In this document: positions 6,310-11,305 of the stretch, piece after piece | Numbering within the stretch: the first letter of the stretch is position 1 | Layout: every line of letters begins with the position of its first letter | Assembly (NCBI GenBank): GCA_902465145.1 | Contig: CABQMD010000012.1 | Span: 1 to 11,305, forward strand | DNA from: an uncultured Succinatimonas sp. | GTDB taxonomy: Bacteria; Pseudomonadota; Gammaproteobacteria; Enterobacterales; Succinivibrionaceae | Direction: 5' to 3' | DNA length: 11,305 nucleotides | Program-made: the position numbers and the translations under genes | Notes under the pieces: model-generated | Databases searched by the model: none | What the model was told of the DNA's origin: nothing | What the model saw: only the letters and a program-made list of their open reading frames with translations

Positions 6310-6828
6310 ATGTTGGGTGAAAAATTGCGCGAAAGCGTACTCGTTGACGAGTTGCAGTTGGGAAACAGACTTAATGATTCGGTTTCAAGCGGCGATCGCG
6401 CTGATTTTCAACTCCTGCTTTCCATGCTTTCTTCCGATGTGTGCGATGCTCCGCAATTTAATCGCAGGATCCTAAAGAACGATCCTGAAAATCTTAGAGA
6501 CAAGTTTGCATTAGGAGACGTTCAGCGTTTTTATGCTGATAAACAGGATTTCTCAAAAGGCATGGTTCAGTCCAGACTTTTGCACGACGAAGGCATGTGT
6601 GCGGTGTTTTTTAATGATTGTTTAAACCGTGGCAGTCTTTGTGAGTATGAAAGAAAACTGTCTCCTGAAGTTTATGCGGAACTGTCTGCGCTTGAACGTC
6701 GGAAGTTCGCCGTTTTAAATGAAGAAAGCGAGTCTTTGCCGTCTTCTGAACATGAAGAACATCAGGATGGTTTTGAAATCTTACAAGAGGCAGAATTTTT
6801 GCGTCCCGCCCCCGTTCAAGCAAATTAA
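6310..6828 (+). CDS. VC2046/SO_2500-like protein of unknown function
   Basis: The N-terminal half matches my memory of the VC2046/SO_2500 family, uncharacterised proteins of marine and related gammaproteobacteria. The matching parts are a VDELQLGNRLNDSV stretch (12-25), then RADFQLLLSMLSSDV (30-44) and later a LSALERRKFA segment (about 125-134, equivalent to a conserved LSxxER motif). The 172-residue length also fits. There is no signal peptide or membrane segment, and the C-terminal 35 residues are acidic (Glu/Ser-rich) and probably disordered. A strong GGAGG site (6297-6301) sits eight bases from the ATG. It stands alone on the plus strand, divergent from 5626-6132 and convergent with the C-S lyase, whose stop codon overlaps its own. 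The assignment rests on remembered motifs, not a search, and no biochemical role is known to me. Confidence 0.8.
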   Translation: MLGEKLRESVLVDELQLGNRLNDSVSSGDRADFQLLLSMLSSDVCDAPQFNRRILKNDPENLRDKFALGDVQRFYADKQDFSKGMVQSRLLHDEGMCAVFFNDCLNRGSLCEYERKLSPEVYAELSALERRKFAVLNEESESLPSSEHEEHQDGFEILQEAEFLRPAPVQAN

Positions 6829-7985
6829 AGCAAAGCTTGCTTTATGCGTAGCAGTCCTTGTTTTAACAAGTCTCTTGGGCAGGCAACGTTAAGACGCATA
6901 AAGCCTTCGCCTTCACTGCCGTACTCAGTTCCGAGACTCAACATAACCTTTGATTTGAGAAAATCCTTATATAACTGCTTGCTGTTCTTAGCATAAGCAC
7001 TGAAATCTATCCACATAAGATATGTAGCTTCAGGCTTAAGACATACAGCCTTTGGCAATTCTCTTTTTAGAAAATCACACACCAAATCTATGTTTTCTCT
7101 TAAGTAGACGTTTAAGTTTAAAAGCCAGGGCGCTCCGCTTTCATAGGCACTTTGCATCGCCGTAGCACCCATGATGTTGAGATCACATACTTCATTGATG
7201 TTTACGCGTCTGTCGATGCGACGTCGTATATGCGGATCTTTTACGATAATGTAGGCACATTGCAATCCCGCAAGATTAAAGGCTTTTGAAGCTGAATTAA
7301 AGGTTACGGTACGCTCTGCCAATTGAGGACTTAAAGTAGCGAATGAAGTGAATTCTGATCCTTCGGGGCGCAGATCTGAATGGATTTCATCCGAAAGTAC
7401 GGTGATGTCGTATTTTGTGCAAAGATCTCCTATGCGCTTAAGCTCCTGTGCAGTCCAAATTCTTCCGGTAGGATTGTGAGGATTACACAAAAGAAGCACA
7501 CGGGCTCTTTCATGAGATAATTTTTCCTCGAGATCTTCAAAGTTGATCTCGTAATGATCTTTTCCTCGGATCAGAGGATTTTTAGCAAGTTCAAGTCCGC
7601 TGTTACGTATGCACGAGTAGAAGCAATTGTAGGCAGGGGTTTGCATGATCACTTGCTCTCCGCCCTGGCACAAGGCCTGTAAAGCTGCAGACACTGCAGG
7701 AATAATGGCCGGTACGGGAATTATCTCTTCTTTTTTAACCTCAAGACCGTTGCGCTCTTTCTGCCAGTTTATGATGGACCGGTACCATGGATCCGGCAGC
7801 AGTTCATAACCGAATACTCCGTGTTTTACTCTTTTTTCTAGTGCCTGCAGGATTGAAGGTGCGGTTGTAAAATCCATATCTGCAACCCATAAAGGTATCA
7901 CTTCGTCATCTTTGGCAAGATCCCATTTTAAAGAGGCGGTGTTACGACGCTTGGGGGCAACGGAGAAATCAAAAGAGTTGTCCAT
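6825..7985 (-). CDS. PatB/MalY-type PLP-dependent C-S lyase (cystathionine beta-lyase-like)
   Basis: This is a fold-type I PLP enzyme of the class I/II aminotransferase superfamily, MalY/PatB branch. These cytoplasmic enzymes cleave the C-S bond of cystathionine, cysteine or related S-conjugates to a thiol, pyruvate and ammonia. The 386 residues fit the branch (E. coli MalY about 390). The branch-specific opening is clear: SLKWD at 18-22, then PLWVADMDF at 31-39 and HGVFGY at 55-60. Also visible are Tyr119 (TPAYNCFY), the CNPHNPTG loop at 167-174, DEIHSD at 199-204, the PLP lysine Lys234 in SASKAFNLAGLQ, and Arg364 in MRLN for the substrate carboxylate. It begins 15 bp after the DUF3737 stop and has AAGG seven bases upstream of the ATG, so the two genes are probably one unit. 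Exact substrate cannot be told from sequence. MalY in E. coli also binds the regulator MalT, with no sign of that here. Confidence 0.93.
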   Translation of the reverse strand: MDNSFDFSVAPKRRNTASLKWDLAKDDEVIPLWVADMDFTTAPSILQALEKRVKHGVFGYELLPDPWYRSIINWQKERNGLEVKKEEIIPVPAIIPAVSAALQALCQGGEQVIMQTPAYNCFYSCIRNSGLELAKNPLIRGKDHYEINFEDLEEKLSHERARVLLLCNPHNPTGRIWTAQELKRIGDLCTKYDITVLSDEIHSDLRPEGSEFTSFATLSPQLAERTVTFNSASKAFNLAGLQCAYIIVKDPHIRRRIDRRVNINEVCDLNIMGATAMQSAYESGAPWLLNLNVYLRENIDLVCDFLKRELPKAVCLKPEATYLMWIDFSAYAKNSKQLYKDFLKSKVMLSLGTEYGSEGEGFMRLNVACPRDLLKQGLLRIKQALL

Positions 7986-8000
7986 ATTTTTACCTTAATT

Positions 8001-8846
8001 TCAGCAGGAGGTATCGATTATGCAGTCACCAGGGGCTTTGAGATTGTCATCAATGATAATTTGACCGTAGCCTTGTGCGGTAATGTGTCCTGTAAGCGGA
8101 TTTTTTACCGAGTGTACTCTGCTTTTTATGGTTGCCTGTACGGAGCTGTATTCAAAAGCCAAATCGGCATCGTCAGTAAAAATGCAGTTCTCCAAGATCA
8201 GGTTATCTGCATAACAAAGAGGTTGAGTGCCTGAAATAGTGCAGTTTATCAGTTTTAGATTTTTAGAATGCCAACCTAAGTATTCACCGTTACAGACGCT
8301 GTTACGTACCGTAACGTTTTCCGATTCCCAAAACGCGTCTTTACAGTTTAAAACGCTGTCTTCTATTTCGACGTTTTTAGTTTTTTGAAAGGTGTAATTG
8401 CCGTTTAGCGTGAAATTTTTAAGTTTTATTTCACTGCAGCCTAAAAACATGTAATCGGCTTCCGAAGCTTCACAGTCAAAAGCCTCGATCCCGTGGCAGT
8501 ACCACAAAGTCTCTCCGGCGTGAGGAATTCGTACGCGTTTTAAAGAAAGCGCATTCATCTCGCGGAACATTTTGGGAGCCAGGATCAGCGTGTCTTCCAT
8601 TAACAGATGATCAGAGTACCAAAGTGCGGCCCTGGCACCTTCACGAAACAGGCAATCGCGTACGGTGAAACAGTGGGTGTGCCAAAAAGGGTATTTGCCG
8701 TTAAACTCGCAATTGACCGCTTCGATATCGGTTGTTTCTTTTAAGGCAGATTCCCCGGGAAGTATGGTTACATGGTCAAGTTTTAGGTGTTTTGAGCCGA
8801 AGAGAGGGCGCTCTCCTGCAAATTTTTTTTGAAAAATAGTCTGCAT
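8001..8846 (-). CDS. DUF3737 right-handed beta-helix protein
   Basis: The protein matches the DUF3737 family of unknown function. From the ATG at 8846 the N-terminus reads MQTIFQKKFAGERPLFG, typical of the family, followed by LKLDHVTILPGESALKE. The rest is built from repeated rungs of roughly 20 residues with alternating strands and the pattern hydrophobic-x-hydrophobic-x-(N/D)-(C/S)-x-(hydrophobic), such as LKLINCTI, LILENCIF and VEIEDSVL. This is the signature of a right-handed parallel beta-helix. Aromatic Trp/Tyr positions recur (FWHT, LWYS, LWYC, GWHS) and may line one face. No signal peptide is present, so it is probably cytoplasmic. Alternative in-frame starts are ATG at 8852 and GTG at 8855. 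None has a clear ribosome site, and 8846 is chosen on family N-terminus. It lies 15 bp upstream of the C-S lyase gene. Confidence 0.9.
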   Translation of the reverse strand: MQTIFQKKFAGERPLFGSKHLKLDHVTILPGESALKETTDIEAVNCEFNGKYPFWHTHCFTVRDCLFREGARAALWYSDHLLMEDTLILAPKMFREMNALSLKRVRIPHAGETLWYCHGIEAFDCEASEADYMFLGCSEIKLKNFTLNGNYTFQKTKNVEIEDSVLNCKDAFWESENVTVRNSVCNGEYLGWHSKNLKLINCTISGTQPLCYADNLILENCIFTDDADLAFEYSSVQATIKSRVHSVKNPLTGHITAQGYGQIIIDDNLKAPGDCIIDTSC

Positions 8847-8886
8847 AACCATCACAATAAAATAACTAAAAGTAATACTATTGGTG

Positions 8887-8892
8887 ATTATA
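8887..8892 (-). promoter_or_regulatory. candidate -10 box for the DUF3737/C-S lyase unit
   Basis: A perfect TATAAT on the minus strand lies 40 bp upstream of the DUF3737 ATG at 8846, in the 73-bp gap after smrA. The matching -35 is poor: CTGATT at 8912-8917 with a 19-bp spacer. It also sits in the loop of a 5-bp inverted repeat TTGGT/ACCAA (8881-8885 and 8894-8898). Confidence 0.4.
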
Positions 8893-8919
8893 TACCAAAA
8901 TGTAATTTAATAATCAGGT

Positions 8920-9528
8920 TTAACGTCTGGCATGCAATTCACGATTTAATGCCGATGCCTTATCACCTTTCTTTAAAATAGCCATCACGGCACCTGTTCC
9001 TCCTTTCCATTCGGGAGCGGAATGAAAGGCCAGAATTTCGGGGATTTGCTTGAGCCAGTGAGCGGTAAAACTCTTAATAAGAGCTTTTTGTTTCTGCATC
9101 TGCCCCTTGCCGTGAATTATCAGTATGCAGCGGTATTCGCGTTCTTTGGCGTAGGCAATAAAACGCATCACTTTTTCATAGGCCTGCTCGACCGTGAGCC
9201 CGTGGAGATCTATGAAGTCGGCTTCACTGTATTCTCCGTTGCGCAGTTTTTTGACAATGTAGGGCTGAACTCCTGGACGTCGATATTCCAAAATATCCTG
9301 AGGTGAAACCATCTGTACAAAAGAAGAGGATGCAGTTTCCGTAAGTTTTTCCGGAAGTGTAACCGCTGAATGCTGTCTTGCTTTGGCTAAAGCCGGGTCA
9401 AGCAAAACACTGCTGGTTTCAATTTTATCCTGATGCATACGCTTGACCGGACCTGCAGCTTTGGCAAAGTCCGGTTGGTCTTCTTGGTCTGCTTCGTTGA
9501 GCAGTCGTGCAAAATCAATGTCTTCCAT
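8920..9528 (-). CDS. smrA: Smr-domain protein, SmrA type (putative endonuclease)
   Basis: The 202-residue protein has a linker-rich N-terminal part (1-75), then the segment LEYRRPGVQPYIVKKLRNGEY (80-100 in outline) found before the Smr domain of SmrA and SmrB, and an Smr domain from about 105. Motifs are DLHGL at 107-111, HGKG at 139-142, AHWL at 156-159 and a GGTGA turn at 176-180. Smr domains are nicking or RNA-cleaving nuclease modules, and SmrB of E. coli cleaves mRNA at collided ribosomes. The RRxGxQ...KLRxG segment, the K/RSFxAxWL helix and the GGxGA-xxxLKK ending favour SmrA over SmrB. The ATG at 9528 lacks a clear Shine-Dalgarno site. It is divergent from the ATPase gene at 9665 and upstream of the DUF3737 gene on the same strand. 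Confidence 0.88.
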   Translation of the reverse strand: MEDIDFARLLNEADQEDQPDFAKAAGPVKRMHQDKIETSSVLLDPALAKARQHSAVTLPEKLTETASSSFVQMVSPQDILEYRRPGVQPYIVKKLRNGEYSEADFIDLHGLTVEQAYEKVMRFIAYAKEREYRCILIIHGKGQMQKQKALIKSFTAHWLKQIPEILAFHSAPEWKGGTGAVMAILKKGDKASALNRELHARR

Positions 9529-9664
9529 GAGAAAATTTTAACATGACCTCAAAGTTTGAAGTAACGGATCAATTTTTCACTTAATAGAAGCAATCCTTTA
9601 TTTTCTTTACAGCGTGAAGCAGAATTAAAATGAAATCATGTGCGAGCCGCAGAGGAGCTGAAGA

Positions 9665-10903
9665 ATGACAAAACTTTTAAATAACCCCTACGGAGAATGT
9701 TTTTTTTCTGAGATCCGCCATGATGGCAGTGCTTATGTCGACAAGACTGGTTTTATAGAGAAACTTGAGCGTTGCGGAGGAAAATACCCTTTCATAGTTC
9801 GCCCGAGACGTTTTGGAAAATCTTTGTTTACCCAAACATTGGCTGTTTATTATGATGTAAGCAGTGTCAGAGATTTTGATAAGAATTTTAAAGGCACCTA
9901 TATATATGAACATAAAACGCTGCTAGCAGGCTCATTTTATGTATTGTCTTTGGATTTTTCCGGGATTGCATCAGGAGATCCGGTAAAAAATTTTGTTGAA
10001 AGGCTGCGCGCAGCCGTCAGAATTTTTTTAGGCAAATATCCTGTTAAAAATGCAGAATTCGTATTAACCAAAGCTTACGATGCTCCGGCAGTATTGTTTA
10101 GTGATTTCATAAGTGCCGTATACACGGAACTTGGTAAAAAACTTTATGTGATCATCGACGAGTATGATCAGTTTATCAACGGCTTTTTTTCATGTGATCA
10201 GGATCGTTTTAAAGAGATCGTAAGAGCTGAAGGTTTCATAAGAGATTTTTACAGCAGTTTAAAGGAAGCTACTAAAACTGCGGTATCACGAGTGTTCATT
10301 ACCGGTGCTACGTCCGTTTCAGTTGACTCTGTGACTTCCGGGTTTGATATTGCCAAAAATCTCTCTTTTGAACCTGAATTTGCCTCGATGTTCGGGTTTA
10401 CCGAAGACGAACTTGCAAATTTGATCCCGCAACTTGTTGATTTGAAGAAATACGGTCATTCTCTTTCTGAGGTGATGTCACGTATGAATGAATTGTATAA
10501 CGGTTACCGTTTTTGCAAAGAGAGCAGCGATACCGTTTTCAACTCATCCATGTGTCTTTATTATCTTAATAACATACATCTGCGCGGACAAGAGCCAGCA
10601 AATGTATTGGGCCCTGCTTTGTTTTCGGATCTTCCCAAGATAGACGGTATTTTTAGCCATGGGCAAAAAGAGCTTGTTCTGCAGATAGTCAATGACGCGG
10701 TAATGGTCAGGCCTATTGCATTTGGGGAGATTGCGGAAGCTATCAACCTTAACAATTTCAATAAATTCAATCGAAAAGACCTGCTTTCATCCTTGATGTA
10801 TATGGGGTTTTTAACCTATGCAGAAGACGGTCGTTCTCTTAAGGTTCCGAATCAGTTTGTATCCAGACTGTTTTTTGAATACAACTTAAGATATTTGTGC
10901 TGA
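9665..10903 (+). CDS. AAA-ATPase-like protein, ATPase half of a TGA-split ATPase-nuclease
   Basis: The 412-residue product is the AAA-ATPase-like family (Pfam AAA-ATPase_like), which is usually fused to a C-terminal PD-(D/E)XK nuclease domain (DUF1703). N-terminal marks are the EIRHDGSAYVDKTGFI stretch (16-31), the Walker A variant RPRRFGKS at 46-53 with Lys52, and Walker B YVIIDEYDQF at 161-170 with Asp165-Glu166. FITGATSVSV (211-220) is a sensor-like strand, followed by FGFTEDE at 243-249 and YNGYRF at 278-283. Family members of about 500-580 residues are commonplace in gut anaerobes, often in many copies, and their function is unproven. Here a TGA stops the frame at codon 413, right before the nuclease half, which continues in the same frame. 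AGGAG (9653-9657) precedes the ATG by seven bases. The gene is transcribed away from smrA. Confidence 0.88.
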   Translation: MTKLLNNPYGECFFSEIRHDGSAYVDKTGFIEKLERCGGKYPFIVRPRRFGKSLFTQTLAVYYDVSSVRDFDKNFKGTYIYEHKTLLAGSFYVLSLDFSGIASGDPVKNFVERLRAAVRIFLGKYPVKNAEFVLTKAYDAPAVLFSDFISAVYTELGKKLYVIIDEYDQFINGFFSCDQDRFKEIVRAEGFIRDFYSSLKEATKTAVSRVFITGATSVSVDSVTSGFDIAKNLSFEPEFASMFGFTEDELANLIPQLVDLKKYGHSLSEVMSRMNELYNGYRFCKESSDTVFNSSMCLYYLNNIHLRGQEPANVLGPALFSDLPKIDGIFSHGQKELVLQIVNDAVMVRPIAFGEIAEAINLNNFNKFNRKDLLSSLMYMGFLTYAEDGRSLKVPNQFVSRLFFEYNLRYLC

Positions 10904-11305
10904 TTTGAAAACTACACGCCTGAAAAAAGTGATGTAGAGCTGATGACAGTTGAAGCTTTAAAGAATGGCGATCCCAAACCTTTTGTTGAAAATGCCACCG
11001 CTAAATTAAATGACTCTGCAGGCATCCATTCAGCAGCGCATTTAAGTGAGAGCTGTTTTCAGGTAAATTTAAATGCCTTTGCATATTTTTGTCCCTATTT
11101 TGAAGCGAGAACTGAGGTTGAGATCTCAGGTTCTGAAAAGGGATATGCTGATTTGGTCTTTTACCCGAAAAACGGCGTAGAGTGCTCTTACGTTTTCGAA
11201 CTTAAATATTTGTCTCAAAACAAATGTAATGAGGAAAGCGTTTTAAATGCGCTCAAAGTTGCCAAAGAACAGCTTTCTCGTTACCAAAGAGGGGATAATA
11301 TAAGC
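10904..11305 (+). pseudogene. PD-(D/E)XK nuclease half after in-frame TGA, cut by window edge
   Basis: Directly after the TGA at 10901-10903 the same frame stays open to the end of the window, 134 codons, and reads as the usual C-terminal nuclease domain of this family. The start is FENYTPEKSDVELM, then an FxxxxxAxF segment, then YADLVFYP (11143-11166) and the nuclease motif VFELKYL (11191-11211). These give the Asp and the Glu-x-Lys of a PD-(D/E)XK active site, apparently intact. There is no frameshift: one base change from a sense codon (for example TGG or CGA) would explain the break. The first in-frame ATG (10943) lacks a good ribosome site, so separate expression is doubtful. The gene's true end is outside the window. 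A sequencing error or a fresh nonsense mutation are both possible. Confidence 0.75.

Noticed and set aside
8881..8898. Terminator after smrA
   Set aside because: The TTGGT/ACCAA stem is only 5 bp, has an 8-base loop, and no T run follows. The TATAAT in its loop is better read as a promoter element.
9022..9306. Plus-strand 94-codon frame opposite smrA
   Set aside because: It lies entirely antisense to the motif-bearing Smr domain and has no independent support.
10901..10903. TGA read as selenocysteine or as a reassigned codon
   Set aside because: No selenocysteine insertion hairpin is apparent after it, the family is not a selenoprotein family, and TGA serves as an ordinary stop for the DUF3737 gene in this window.
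9665..11305. Transposase or insertion sequence
   Set aside because: The Walker A/B and PD-(D/E)XK motifs match the AAA-ATPase-like family. No terminal inverted repeats or target duplication are visible.

Overview
The window looks like chromosomal DNA from a gammaproteobacterium. It carries an outer-membrane lipoprotein receptor (lolB) overlapping ispE, a YcaO of Escherichia coli type and length, a gammaproteobacterial aspartate-semialdehyde dehydrogenase, an SmrA-type Smr protein and a VC2046/SO_2500-like protein. These genes sit with families common in anaerobic gut bacteria (DUF3737 and the AAA-ATPase-like/PD-(D/E)XK fusion). That mix suggests a host-associated anaerobe such as a member of the Succinivibrionaceae. 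This placement is an inference from family recognition, not from a search.

Layout. Positions 88-3317 hold a tight minus-strand cluster, transcribed ycaO -> lolB -> ispE, with 8-bp and 14-bp gene overlaps. A 413-bp gap (3318-3730) follows. It has no convincing gene but several inverted repeats, and it separates ycaO from a divergent plus-strand gene for a single-pass membrane protein (3731-4411). Next on the plus strand is asd (4505-5617). Its intrinsic terminator lies inside the 3' end of the convergent minus-strand orphan gene at 5626-6132. A divergent 177-bp spacer leads to a plus-strand VC2046-like gene (6310-6828), whose stop codon overlaps the stop of a convergent minus-strand patB/malY-type C-S lyase. 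The lyase is the second gene of a probable two-gene unit with a DUF3737 beta-helix protein. Upstream of that, also on the minus strand, is smrA (8920-9528). Diverging from smrA is a plus-strand AAA-ATPase-like gene (9665-10903). An in-frame TGA splits it from its still readable PD-(D/E)XK nuclease half, which runs off the right edge.

Most of the window is housekeeping: isoprenoid precursor synthesis (IspE), lipoprotein delivery to the outer membrane (LolB), S12 modification (YcaO) and the diaminopimelate/threonine/methionine branch (Asd). No CRISPR array, tRNA, rRNA, insertion sequence or recognisable defence island is visible. The main points for a second look are the TGA-split ATPase-nuclease, the asd terminator embedded in a convergent coding sequence, the ycaO-lolB-ispE fusion of two usually separate loci, the repeat-rich gap at 3318-3730, and the DUF3737/C-S lyase pairing.
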